64,000 nt of DNA from CALAED01 sp035765195 (GTDB taxonomy: Bacteria > Actinomycetota > Actinomycetes > Streptosporangiales > Streptosporangiaceae). This document shows, one piece after another, positions 1 through 8,272 of this stretch (the stretch's first letter is position 1; every line of letters starts with the position of its first letter). Below the pieces are notes generated by a model. The model saw only the letters and a list, made by a program, of their open reading frames with translations. It was not told the origin of the DNA and searched no databases. Location of the stretch: the NCBI GenBank assembly GCA_035765195.1, contig DASTYC010000013.1, forward strand, positions 1-64,000. Direction: 5' to 3'. The position numbers and the translations under genes were made by a program.

Positions 1-70
1 GGAACCCCAACCACAAACCCCCAAAAAGAAGGCCCATGGCACAGGGACCAAACGCACTGGCTCATTCAAG

Positions 71-100
71 CACGCTGTTGAGTTCTCAAAAAACGGACAC
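71..100 (-). promoter_or_regulatory. boxA-like antitermination/processing motif of the rRNA leader
   Basis: The minus strand reads GTCCGTTTTTTGAGAACTC and then AACAGCGTG. This motif is conserved in actinobacterial rRNA leaders, where it takes part in antitermination (NusB/NusE boxA) and in the stem processed to mature 16S rRNA. The assignment is by motif resemblance only. Confidence 0.65.
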
Positions 101-146
101 CCACCGCAGAAACCCGCACCACGGGCCCCATCGGGGCAACCATATA

Positions 147-176
147 AACCTACCAGATGCCCCATCAGTAGTCTAG
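147..176 (-). promoter_or_regulatory. Candidate downstream rRNA promoter
   Basis: The minus strand carries CTAGAC (176-171), an 18-nt spacer and TAGGTT (152-147). The -10 resembles the actinobacterial TAGRRT consensus and the -35 keeps GAC. Multiple tandem promoters are usual for actinobacterial rrn operons. Inference from consensus only. Confidence 0.4.
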
Positions 177-314
177 TCGCCACATAAGCGGCATATCAGA
201 CACCTCACCGCATCCACTTCCCCTCGCGACACGATGATCTAACCACCGAGAAACGGGGGGAGGTCCTGTCAGAACGAGCCGCCTCGGCGTCCCGTCCTCT
301 CAAGGGCAGAACGT

Positions 315-343
315 ACAGTACGTGCGCCGTATTCCCGCGTCAA
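315..343 (-). promoter_or_regulatory. Candidate upstream rRNA promoter
   Basis: The minus strand carries TTGACG (343-338), exactly 17 nt, then TACTGT (320-315). This is a good match to a vegetative sigma promoter. It lies about 120 nt downstream of the tyrS stop and upstream of the leader motif, as expected for an rrn promoter. Confidence 0.55.
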
Positions 344-465
344 ATCACCAGTACGACGTCAATTATTGCTGGTCAGAGGCCGTTTTTCGGCGCCGCCCAG
401 GCTCCCGGAGCGCTACCCGTGACGGGACTGTGACGTTGATCTCCGGTGGCTTTGCCGCGCGGCCC

Positions 466-1740
466 TCACGACGCCGCCACCTCGACGCCGCCGACGCTGC
501 GCTTACCGCGGCGGAGCACGAGGAACCGGCCGTGCAGCAGGTCGCCGGCGCCGGGCACCGCGTCAGGCTCCGCGATCTTGGCGTTGTTCAGGTAGGCGCC
601 GCCCTGCGCGATCGCCCGCCGCGCCTCGGACTTGCTCTTGACCAGCCCCGTCTCCGCGAGGAGATCGGCCACCGAGGGCAACTGCCCGCCCTCGGGCACC
701 GCCGCGCCGGGCACCTCGGCCAACGCGGCCGCCAGTGTCCGCTCGTCCAGATCCGCCAGGGAGCCCTGTCCGAACAGCGCCCGAGACGCCGCGATCACCC
801 GGTCGCACTCCTCCTGCCCGTGCACCAGCGTCGTCAGCTCGGCGGCCAGCGCACGCTGCGCCGCGCGCGCCGCCGGACGCTCGGCGGTCTCCTTCTCCAG
901 CTCCTCGATCTCCTCGCGCGAACGGAAGCTGAAGTACTTCAGGTACTTGACCACATCACGGTCGTCGGCGTTGAACCAGAACTGGTAGAAGGCGTACGGC
1001 GACGTCAGCTCGGGATCGAGCCAGTAGTTCTCCCCGCCCGCGGTCTTGCCGAACTTCGTGCCGTCCGCCCGGGTCACCAGCGGCGTCGTCAGGGCGTGGA
1101 CGGACCCGCCCTCCACTCGCCGGATGAGGTCGACCCCCGCGGTGAGGTTGCCCCACTGGTCACTGCCGCCGGTCTGCAGGCGACAGCCGTACCGCCGGTA
1201 CAGCTCGAGGTAGTCGAGCGACTGCAGCAGCACGTAGCTGAACTCGGTGTAGCTGATCCCGCTCGTCTCGAGCCGCGCCTTGACCGTCTCCCTGGCGAGC
1301 ATCCGGTTGACAGGGAAGTGCTTGCCGATGTCCCGCAAGAACTCGATCGCCGACATCGGTCCGGTCCAGTCGAGGTTGCTCACCAGCAAGGCCCGGTCGT
1401 CGGTGAAGTCCAGGAACCGCGAGACCTGACGCCGGATCCGCTCCACCCAGCTCGCGACGACGTCGGCGGAGTTGAGCGTGCGCTCGTCCGACTTGCCGCT
1501 CGGGTCGCCGATCAGCCCGGTGGCTCCGCCGACCAGCCCGATCGGCCGGTGGCCGGCCTGCTGGAACCGGCGCAACGTGAGCAACTGCACGAGCGATCCC
1601 ACGTGCAGTGAGGGAGCCGTCGGGTCGAAACCGCAATAGAGCGTGACCGGACCCGCGGCGAGCAAGGCTCTCAGGTCGTCCGGGTCGGTGGACTGCGCGA
1701 GCAGGCCACGCCATGCGAGATCGTCCAGGATGTCGGCCAC
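466..1740 (-). CDS. tyrS: Tyrosyl-tRNA synthetase
   Basis: Class I aminoacyl-tRNA synthetase that charges tRNA-Tyr in the cytoplasm. The 424-residue product has the HIGH-type motif HVGS after CGFDPTAPSL (residues about 45-50), the KMSKS-type loop KFGKT (about 228-232), and a C-terminal S4 RNA-binding domain from about residue 355. The frame stays open upstream to 2016, but the GTG at 1740 gives the normal family length and the usual beginning VADILDDLAWRGL. Only a weak GAGG precedes it. The gene follows the DNA glycosylase gene after 220 nt and precedes an rRNA operon leader. Confidence 0.96.
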   Translation of the reverse strand: MADILDDLAWRGLLAQSTDPDDLRALLAAGPVTLYCGFDPTAPSLHVGSLVQLLTLRRFQQAGHRPIGLVGGATGLIGDPSGKSDERTLNSADVVASWVERIRRQVSRFLDFTDDRALLVSNLDWTGPMSAIEFLRDIGKHFPVNRMLARETVKARLETSGISYTEFSYVLLQSLDYLELYRRYGCRLQTGGSDQWGNLTAGVDLIRRVEGGSVHALTTPLVTRADGTKFGKTAGGENYWLDPELTSPYAFYQFWFNADDRDVVKYLKYFSFRSREEIEELEKETAERPAARAAQRALAAELTTLVHGQEECDRVIAASRALFGQGSLADLDERTLAAALAEVPGAAVPEGGQLPSVADLLAETGLVKSKSEARRAIAQGGAYLNNAKIAEPDAVPGAGDLLHGRFLVLRRGKRSVGGVEVAAS

Positions 1741-1960
1741 GTTCGCCCTCGTCTCGTTTCCGTCGTACGCCAATCCAGCCTGCCCGAGGCCGCCGGATTC
1801 ACGGTAATCAATATCACCGGCGGCACCCGCGCCACCCGCCGGAGAGCCGATCGCACCACGCCATTCCCGGATGCCCGCGAGGGGTTTCTCCAATGAGTAC
1901 GATCCATCGCCGCGCGGTGCCTCGTCCGCTACCCACCGGCGCCGCACGCGGCCGCCTCGG

Positions 1961-2593
1961 TCACGGCGAGGAGTTCGGCGGGCGGCGCGGGATGTGCAGC
2001 CGGTACGGCGACACACTCGGCTCCCCGTCGATCCAGAACCGCCACGGCACGTCCTTGGCGCCGTTCACACCCGTACGCGGCCCGACCATAATGCGTTCGG
2101 GCGGCACCGTCGCTCCTTCGAGGACACGCAAGGGTCCGGCCGGATCGCAGACGTCCACGCCGTTGAGGTCGCGGCCGATCCCCAGCGCCTGGCACAACCG
2201 GGCCGGGCCGCGAGCCAGGTCGCGATCGCTCGACCGCGGCCGGCGGGCGCGCGCGAGCTCCCGCCCGGACTCGACCTCACCGGCCCGGAGCAGTACGGCG
2301 GCCGCCGTGTCCTCGCCCAGGCAGACCAGGTTGACGCAGAAATGCATGCCATAGGTGAAGTACACATAGGCGTGCCCGGGCCGGCCGAACATGACCGCGT
2401 TGCGCCGCGTCCGGCCCCGATAGGCGTGCGAGGCAGGGTCGCGCTCGCCGGCGTACGCCTCGACCTCGGTGATGCGCAGCACGACGGTCCCCTCGGGCGA
2501 CGACCGCTCCAGCAGCCGGCCGAGCAGATCCGGCGCCACCTCCTCGGCCGGCCGGTCGAAGAACTCCCTGGCCGGCGGAGTGCCCGCGATCAA
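1961..2593 (-). CDS. mpg: 3-methyladenine DNA glycosylase (AAG/MPG family)
   Basis: Base-excision repair enzyme that removes alkylated purines such as 3-methyladenine. The 210-residue product carries family signatures: the acidic active-site segment ITEVEAYAGERDPASHAY, the YVYFTYGMHFCVN region, and GPARLCQALGI near the C-terminus. The start was taken as the TTG at 2593, whose TTGA overlaps the argH stop codon, with GAGG just upstream in the end of argH. The frame is open much further upstream, but only inside argH. This indicates translational coupling with argH. A start further in cannot be excluded. Confidence 0.92.
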   Translation of the reverse strand: MIAGTPPAREFFDRPAEEVAPDLLGRLLERSSPEGTVVLRITEVEAYAGERDPASHAYRGRTRRNAVMFGRPGHAYVYFTYGMHFCVNLVCLGEDTAAAVLLRAGEVESGRELARARRPRSSDRDLARGPARLCQALGIGRDLNGVDVCDPAGPLRVLEGATVPPERIMVGPRTGVNGAKDVPWRFWIDGEPSVSPYRLHIPRRPPNSSP

Positions 2594-4002
2594 GCCTCGC
2601 TCGCCCAGGACGCGTGCCCGTTGACGACCGTCCGCAGCGCGGCGAGCTGCTCGCGTACCTGATCGGGGGCGGTGCCGCCGAACCCGTCGCGGGACGCGAG
2701 GGCGCCCGGCACGTCGAGCACCTCGCGCACGTCGGGGGTCAGGTGCGGCGACACCGTCGCCAGTTCCTCGTCGGTCAGCTCGCCGAAGTCCTTGTCGTGC
2801 ACCTGACACCAGATGACGAGATGCCCGACGACCTCGTGCGCATCGCGGAAGGGCACCCCGCGCCGCACCAGCAGCTCGGCCAGGTCGGTGGCCAGTGCGA
2901 ACCCGGCGCCCGCCAGCTCCTCGAGTCGCGCGGTGTTCACCCGCATAGTCGCGATAAGTCCGGACATGGCGGGCAGGACGAGCAGCAACGTGTCGACCGC
3001 GTCGAAGATCGGTTCCTTGTCTTCCTGCAGATCGCGGTTGTAGGTGAGCGGCAGCCCCTTCAGCGTCGTCAGCAACGCCGTCAGATCGCCGATCAGCCGG
3101 CCGGCCTTGCCCCTGGCCAGCTCGGCGACGTCGGGGTTCTTCTTCTGCGGCATGATCGACGATCCGGTGGCGTAGGTGTCGTCCATCTCGATCCACCGGA
3201 ACTCGTGCGACGCCCACAGCACGACCTCCTCGCCGAGCCGCGACAGGTGCACGCCGATCAGCGCGGCCGCGAAGAGGAACTCGGCCGCGAAGTCTCGGTC
3301 GGCGACGGCGTCCATCGAGTTGGGCGCGGCCGAGTCGAAGCCCAGCTCGGCGGCGACCGCCTGCGGATCGACGGGCAGCGACGACCCGGCGAGCGCGCCG
3401 GCGCCGAGCGGGCAGACCGCGGCCCGCCGGTCCCAGTCGCGCAGCCGGTCGACGTCGCGGCTCAACGCGTGGGCGTGCGCGAGCAGCTGATGGGAGAACA
3501 GCACGGGCTGTGCGTGCTGCAGGTGCGTCATGCCGGGCGCGGGCACGCCCAGGTTGTGCTCGGCCTGGGCGATCAGCGCGGTCTCCAGCTCGACCACCCG
3601 CGAGACGATCTGCCGAACGTGGTCGCGCAGGTAGAGCCGCAGGTCGGTGGCCACCTGATCGTTGCGGCTGCGCCCCGCGCGCAGCTTGCCGCCCAGCGCG
3701 CCGAGCCGCTCCAGCAGGCCGCGCTCGAGGGCGGTGTGGACGTCTTCGTCGGCCACCGTCGGCCGGAACTCACCCGACCGGCAGGCGCGCTCAAGGTCGT
3801 CGAGCGCCGCCAGCATCCTGGTCAGCTCATCGTCGCTCAGCAACCCGGCCCGGCCGAGGACCCGGGCATGCGCGCGGGAGCCGAGGAGGTCGTACGGCGC
3901 CAGCCGCCAGTCGAACTGGACGCTCACCGACAACCGGGCCAGCGCGTCCGCCGGCCCCCCTTCGAACCGTCCTCCCCACAACCGCGTCGGTGCCTTGGTC
4001 AC
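2590..4002 (-). CDS. argH: Argininosuccinate lyase
   Basis: Last step of arginine synthesis, splitting argininosuccinate into arginine and fumarate. The product has about 470 residues, with TRLWGGRF at the start, the conserved signature GSSIMPQKKNPDVAE around residue 275-290, and RSRNDQVATDLRLYLRD in the first third. The GTG at 4002 is preferred because AGGAG lies 4 nt upstream, although an in-frame ATG occurs at 4014. Its stop overlaps the glycosylase start. It is separated from argG by a hairpin at 4144-4184, so it may be transcribed partly on its own. Confidence 0.96.
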   Translation of the reverse strand: MTKAPTRLWGGRFEGGPADALARLSVSVQFDWRLAPYDLLGSRAHARVLGRAGLLSDDELTRMLAALDDLERACRSGEFRPTVADEDVHTALERGLLERLGALGGKLRAGRSRNDQVATDLRLYLRDHVRQIVSRVVELETALIAQAEHNLGVPAPGMTHLQHAQPVLFSHQLLAHAHALSRDVDRLRDWDRRAAVCPLGAGALAGSSLPVDPQAVAAELGFDSAAPNSMDAVADRDFAAEFLFAAALIGVHLSRLGEEVVLWASHEFRWIEMDDTYATGSSIMPQKKNPDVAELARGKAGRLIGDLTALLTTLKGLPLTYNRDLQEDKEPIFDAVDTLLLVLPAMSGLIATMRVNTARLEELAGAGFALATDLAELLVRRGVPFRDAHEVVGHLVIWCQVHDKDFGELTDEELATVSPHLTPDVREVLDVPGALASRDGFGGTAPDQVREQLAALRTVVNGHASWASEA

Positions 4003-4143
4003 GCCGCTCCTCATACCTCTAGGTCAGGATGCTGTTGGGCAAACTCCGGTCAAGCCTAGCCGCGTGATCGCCTCGCGGCGCGCCCCACGAGGCGAAACTC
4101 GCGCGGGCCCATAGGTTCCATAGGGCCATACGCCCCGATAACG

Positions 4144-4184
4144 ACAGCAAGATCACGACCCGCCACAGATCGTGATCTTGCTGT
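4144..4184. terminator. Perfect 15-bp inverted repeat between argG and argH
   Basis: The arms ACAGCAAGATCACGA (4144-4158) and its exact reverse complement (4170-4184) enclose an 11-nt loop. There is no strong U-run on either strand. It sits 19 nt after the argG stop codon. It could act as a terminator or processing/stability hairpin that lowers read-through into argH, or as a binding site for a dimeric regulator. Confidence 0.6.
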
Positions 4185-4203
4185 GCCGCCGCTCGGGTCC
4201 GGC

Positions 4204-5412
4204 CTAGCGCGCTTGGGTCCGGCCGCGGTCGCGCTCGGCGGCGATCTTGCTCGGCAGGCTCCACAGCTCGACGAAGCCCCTGGCCAGGCTCTGGTCGAAG
4301 GTGTCGCCCGTGTCGTAGGTGGCCAGGTCATAGTTGTACAGCGAGGCCTCGCTGCGCCGCCCGGTGACCACGGCGCGACCGCCGTGCAGCGTCAGCCGGA
4401 CATCGCCCGACACGTGCTCCTGCGACGCCGCGATGAACGCGTCGAGGCTGTCCTTGAGCGGCGAGAACCACAGGCCGTCGTAGACGAGCTCGCCCCACCG
4501 CTGGTCGACCGACCGCTTGAACCGGGCCAGGTCGCGCTCGACCGTGACGTTCTCCAGCTCCTGGTGGGCGGTGATCAGCGCGATCGCCGCGGGCGCCTCG
4601 TACACCTCGCGCGACTTGATGCCGACGAGGCGGTCCTCCACCATGTCGAGCCGGCCAACGCCTTGCGCGCCGGCGCGCCGGTTGAGCTCGGCGATGATCT
4701 CGTACGGGGTGAGCGCGCGCCCGTCGAGCGCCGTCGGGATGCCCTCCGAGAACGTGATCACCACCTCATCGGCCTCGCGCGGCACCGCGGGGTCGGCGGT
4801 GTAGTCGTAGACGTCTTCGATCGGCGCGTTCCAGATGTCCTCGAGGAACCCGGTCTCGATCGCGCGTCCCCACAGGTTCTGGTCGATGGAGTACGGCGAC
4901 TTCGCGGTGACGTCGATCGGCAGCCCCTTCTCCTCGGCGAAGGCGATCGCCTTGTCCCTCGTCCAGGCGAAGTCGCGGGCCGGCGCGATGACCTTCAGGT
5001 CGGGGCTGAGCGCGGCCAGCCCGGCCTCGAAGCGCACCTGGTCGTTGCCCTTGCCCGTGCACCCGTGCGAGACGGCCGTGCCGCCGAACTGCTTCGCCGC
5101 GGCCACCAGATGCCTGACGATCAGCGGCCTGGACAGCGCGGAGACCAGCGGATAGCGGTCCATGTAGAGGGCGTTCGCGCGCAGCGCCGGCATGCAGAAG
5201 TCGGCGGCGAACTCCTCCTTGGCATCGGCGACGACCGCCTCGACCGCGCCGCACGCCAGCGCCCGCTTGCGTACGACCTCGAGGTCCTCGCCGCCCTGGC
5301 CGACGTCGAGCGCGACCGCGACCACTTCGGCCCCGGTCTCTTCGGCGATGAACGGGATGGCGACGGAGGTGTCGAGACCTCCCGAGTAGGCCAGTACGAC
5401 ACGCTCGCTCAT
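4204..5412 (-). CDS. argG: Argininosuccinate synthase
   Basis: ATP-dependent condensation of citrulline and aspartate to argininosuccinate. The 402-residue product has the normal family length. It opens with the P-loop-like AYSGGLDTS (residues 8-16), followed by the citrulline/aspartate-binding segment GCTGKGNDQVRFE (about 118-130) and SPYSIDQNLWGR (about 175-186). The ATG at 5412 follows AGAGGAGA with good spacing. The open frame upstream is only the antisense/shifted context of argR and argF. It lies 80 nt after argR. Confidence 0.97.
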   Translation of the reverse strand: MSERVVLAYSGGLDTSVAIPFIAEETGAEVVAVALDVGQGGEDLEVVRKRALACGAVEAVVADAKEEFAADFCMPALRANALYMDRYPLVSALSRPLIVRHLVAAAKQFGGTAVSHGCTGKGNDQVRFEAGLAALSPDLKVIAPARDFAWTRDKAIAFAEEKGLPIDVTAKSPYSIDQNLWGRAIETGFLEDIWNAPIEDVYDYTADPAVPREADEVVITFSEGIPTALDGRALTPYEIIAELNRRAGAQGVGRLDMVEDRLVGIKSREVYEAPAAIALITAHQELENVTVERDLARFKRSVDQRWGELVYDGLWFSPLKDSLDAFIAASQEHVSGDVRLTLHGGRAVVTGRRSEASLYNYDLATYDTGDTFDQSLARGFVELWSLPSKIAAERDRGRTQAR

Positions 5413-5492
5413 GATGTATCTCCTCTGAAATTCGTTTGTCGGTGGTCGGGGCCGGCAGGGCCCGCGGGACGTCGACGATGGGGGCCGCGCCC

Positions 5493-5999
5493 CTAGGGTC
5501 GTCGCTCGGTCAGCTTCAACAGCGCCTCGGCGAGCGCCGCGCCGCCGTCCGGGGCGCGCGCGATCACCAGGATCGAGTCGTCGCCGGCGACCGTGCCGAG
5601 CACCGACGGCCATTCGGCGTGGTCGATGGCCGAGGCGAGGAACTGCGCGGCGCCGGGCGGGGTGCGCACGATGACGAGGTTCGCCGACGCCTCCGCGCTC
5701 ACCAGCAGCTCCTGGGCCAGGCGGCTCAGCCTGGTGGCGAACGTCTCCGCCGCTCCGGTGCGAGCCAGCGGGATGCGGCCGCCGCCCTCGCCGGGCACCG
5801 CGTAGATCAGGCTGCCGTCGTCGGCCCGGAGCTTGACCGCCCCGATCTCGACCAGATCTCTCGACAGCGTCGCCTGGGTGACCTCGAGTCCGTCGTCGGC
5901 GAGGAGCTTGGCGAGCTCGGCCTGCGAGTGCACGGCGTGCCGGCTCAGCAGCTCGACCACCCGGGCATGCCGGGCCGCCTTCGTCAACGGCGTCGTCAT
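5493..5999 (-). CDS. argR: Arginine repressor ArgR
   Basis: Hexameric DNA-binding regulator of arginine genes, with arginine as corepressor. The 168-residue product has an N-terminal winged-helix domain including SQAELAKLLADDGLEVTQATLSRD (about residues 26-49; SR-recognition helix TQATLSRDL) and a C-terminal oligomerisation/arginine-binding domain with GTVAGDDSILVIA. Its ATG overlaps the argF stop (ATGA), so it is translated as part of the argF message. It probably acts on the argC promoter region at 11358-11386. Confidence 0.95.
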   Translation of the reverse strand: MTTPLTKAARHARVVELLSRHAVHSQAELAKLLADDGLEVTQATLSRDLVEIGAVKLRADDGSLIYAVPGEGGGRIPLARTGAAETFATRLSRLAQELLVSAEASANLVIVRTPPGAAQFLASAIDHAEWPSVLGTVAGDDSILVIARAPDGGAALAEALLKLTERRP

Positions 6000-6991
6000 G
6001 GGCCCTCCCCGGGACGCCCCGCGCCCCCACCGTGACGCGGGGCGTCCAAGCCCACGCGCCGCGGGCTCTCCTCCTGGCGGGCGAGCAGCCAGGTGAGCAA
6101 GGCCTTCTGGGCGTGCAGCCGGTTTTCGGCCTCGGCCCAGACCACGCTGTGCGGGCCGTCGATGACCGCGGCGGCGATCTCCAGGTCGCGATAGGCCGGC
6201 AGGCAGTGCAGGACGGACACGCCGGGCGCGGCCAGCGACACCTTCTCCTCGTCGACGGCAAAGGGCCGGAACGCCGACAGGTCCTTTTCCTGCTGCCCCA
6301 TCGACGTCCAGGTGTCGGTGGCGAGGACGTCCGCCCCCGCCGCGGCCGCCTTGGCGTCCGTGGTCGCGGTCACCGAGCCGCCGGTCGCCCGCGCGATCTC
6401 GTCGGCCCGGGCCAGGATCGCCGGGTCGGGCCGCAGCCCTTCGGGGCCGGCGATCCGCACGTGCATGCCCGCGGTCGCGCCGCCGAGCAGGTAGGAGTGG
6501 GCCATGTTGTTGGCGGCGTCGCCGAAATAGGTCAGCGTCAGGCCGGCGAGCGTGCCCTTGACCTCGCGTACGGTCTGCAGGTCGGCCAGGACCTGGCAGG
6601 GGTGGAACAGATCGGTGAGCGCGTTGACCACGGGCACCGAGCTGACGGCCGCCATCGCCTCGATGCGCTCCTGCCCGTAAGTCCGCCACACGATCGCGCT
6701 GACCTGCCGCTCCAGCACGCGTGTGGTGTCGGCGATGGTCTCGCCGCGTCCCAGCTGGCTCTGCTGCGCGTCGATGATCAGCGGGTGGCCGCCCAACTCG
6801 GCGATGCCGACCGCGAACGAGATGCGGGTCCGGGTTGAGGGCTTGTCGAACAGCACCGCGACCGTCTTCGGGCCGACCAGCGGGCGGTGCGCGAAGCGGT
6901 CGCGCTTCATCGCGTCGGCCAGGTCGAGGATCTCGGCCTGCTCGGCCGCGGTGAGGTCGTCGTCGCGCAGGAAGTGTCGTACGGCCGGCAT
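5996..6991 (-). CDS. argF: Ornithine carbamoyltransferase
   Basis: Makes citrulline from ornithine and carbamoyl phosphate. The 331-residue product shows the carbamoyl-phosphate motif STRTR (about residues 53-57), HPCQ (about 129-132), and the ornithine-binding HCLPAYR near residue 270. About 20 glycine- and proline-rich residues follow the conserved C-terminus. It starts with an ATG 3 nt beyond the argD stop and overlaps argR at its end. In this actinobacterial order OTC sits between argD and argR. Confidence 0.96.
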   Translation of the reverse strand: MPAVRHFLRDDDLTAAEQAEILDLADAMKRDRFAHRPLVGPKTVAVLFDKPSTRTRISFAVGIAELGGHPLIIDAQQSQLGRGETIADTTRVLERQVSAIVWRTYGQERIEAMAAVSSVPVVNALTDLFHPCQVLADLQTVREVKGTLAGLTLTYFGDAANNMAHSYLLGGATAGMHVRIAGPEGLRPDPAILARADEIARATGGSVTATTDAKAAAAGADVLATDTWTSMGQQEKDLSAFRPFAVDEEKVSLAAPGVSVLHCLPAYRDLEIAAAVIDGPHSVVWAEAENRLHAQKALLTWLLARQEESPRRVGLDAPRHGGGAGRPGEGP

Positions 6992-6994
6992 GCC

Positions 6995-8272
6995 TCACCT
7001 CTCCTTCGCGGCGCCCGCCGCGCTCGCGCTGTCCGCGGCGTCCCTGGTGTCCGCGGTGTCCGCGGCGTCCGCGGCGTCCGCGGCCCGCGCCGCGGCGTCG
7101 AGGATCGCGGGCAGCGCGTCGACGAACGACCGCGCCTCCGCCGTCGTCATCGTCAGCGCTGGGGCCAGCCGGATCGCGTCCGGTCGCACGTTGTTGACGA
7201 GGAACCCGGCCTCGCGGGCGGCGGCCTCCACCAAGGCGCTCACCGGAGCGGTCAGCGCCAGCGCCAGCCACAGCCCGCGCCCGCGCACCCCGGCCAGCAG
7301 CGGGTGCTCCACCTCGCCCAGTCCGGACAGCAGGAGTTCCCCGACCGTCGCCGCCGCGGTCAGCAGGTTCTCGCGCTCGATGGTGTCGAGCACGGCGAGC
7401 GCGGCGGCGGTGGACACGGGGTTGGCGCCGAAGGTGCAACCGTGGTCACCGAGCGCGAACACCTCGCCGGCCGGGCCCACGCCCACGCACGCGCCGATCG
7501 GGATGCCGCCGCCGAGGCCCTTGGCCAGCGTCAAGATGTCCGGGCGGACGTCCTCGCGCTGGTGGGCGAACCACGTGCCGGTGCGGCCGATGCCGCTTTG
7601 GATCTCGTCGATGACCAGCAGCGCCCCCGCGGCATCGCAAGCCCGGCGCGCCGCGGTGAGGTAGCCGTCGGGCGGCGGCACCACGCCGGCCTCGCCCTGC
7701 GTCGGCTCGAGGAAGACCGCCGCGCACCCCTCGGTCACCGCGGCGGTGAGCGCGGCCGCGTCGCCGTAGGGCACGAACCGCACATCGATCCCGTACGGCC
7801 CGAACGGTTCGCGGATCGCCGCCTTGCCGGTGAGCGCCAGCGCCCCCATCGTGCGGCCGTGGAACCCGTCCTCGGCCGCGACGATGAACGCGCCCGCGCC
7901 CGCGTGCTTGCGCACGATCTTCAGCGCCGCCTCGTTGGCCTCCGTCCCGGAGTTGCACAGATAGACGCGACCGTCGAAGCCGACCAGTTGAAGCAGCCGT
8001 TCGGCGAGCGGCACCTCGTTTTCGTTCATGAGCAGCGGGCTGGTGTGCGCGATCTTGGCCACCTGTCCCGACACCGCCTCCACCAGCGCCGGATGCGCGT
8101 GCCCCAGCGCCGACACCGCGATGCCGGCGAACATGTCGAGGTACTCCCTGCCCTCGACGTCCCACACCCGAGAGCCCGCGCCCCGGACGAGCGTCACCGG
8201 CGGCACCGGCCGGTTCGGCATGAACGCCGCCGCGAAACGCCGCCGCAGCTCTGTACTCGTGCCCGTGCTCAC
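6995..8272 (-). CDS. argD: Acetylornithine aminotransferase
   Basis: PLP enzyme (class III aminotransferase) converting N-acetylglutamate semialdehyde to N-acetylornithine. The product has 425 residues. GTEANEAALK (about 108-117) binds the PLP phosphate, VIDEIQSGIGRTG carries the PLP-ring aspartate, and LTLAKGLGGG contains the Schiff-base lysine. The GTG at 8272 overlaps the argB stop (GTGA). After the family C-terminus there is an Ala/Asp-rich tail of about 25 residues (ADAADAADTAD-like) encoded by a short GC-rich repeat, which looks non-essential. Confidence 0.96.
   Translation of the reverse strand: MSTGTSTELRRRFAAAFMPNRPVPPVTLVRGAGSRVWDVEGREYLDMFAGIAVSALGHAHPALVEAVSGQVAKIAHTSPLLMNENEVPLAERLLQLVGFDGRVYLCNSGTEANEAALKIVRKHAGAGAFIVAAEDGFHGRTMGALALTGKAAIREPFGPYGIDVRFVPYGDAAALTAAVTEGCAAVFLEPTQGEAGVVPPPDGYLTAARRACDAAGALLVIDEIQSGIGRTGTWFAHQREDVRPDILTLAKGLGGGIPIGACVGVGPAGEVFALGDHGCTFGANPVSTAAALAVLDTIERENLLTAAATVGELLLSGLGEVEHPLLAGVRGRGLWLALALTAPVSALVEAAAREAGFLVNNVRPDAIRLAPALTMTTAEARSFVDALPAILDAAARAADAADAADTADTRDAADSASAAGAAKER

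Larger units (their letters stand above)
1..314 (-). promoter_or_regulatory. Transcribed leader of a leftward rRNA operon (16S gene off the left edge)
   Basis: On the minus strand this gene-free stretch runs from tandem promoter-like elements to the window edge. It contains the TTGAGAACTCAACAGCGTG motif (around 71-93) that I know from the pre-16S leaders of Streptomyces and relatives. The region is AT-richer than the flanking genes and has no reading frame with credible codon usage. The inference is that an rrn operon transcribed leftward begins just outside position 1, in the same direction as tyrS. The rRNA gene itself is not visible here. Confidence 0.75.

Noticed and set aside
1741..2016. 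N-terminal extension of tyrosyl-tRNA synthetase
   Set aside because: Overlaps the mpg gene end and has no family counterpart; GTG 1740 gives the standard length.
5440..5495. Terminator between argR and argG
   Set aside because: GGGGC/GCCCC can pair but the stem is short, has no U-run, and the genes seem to be one unit.
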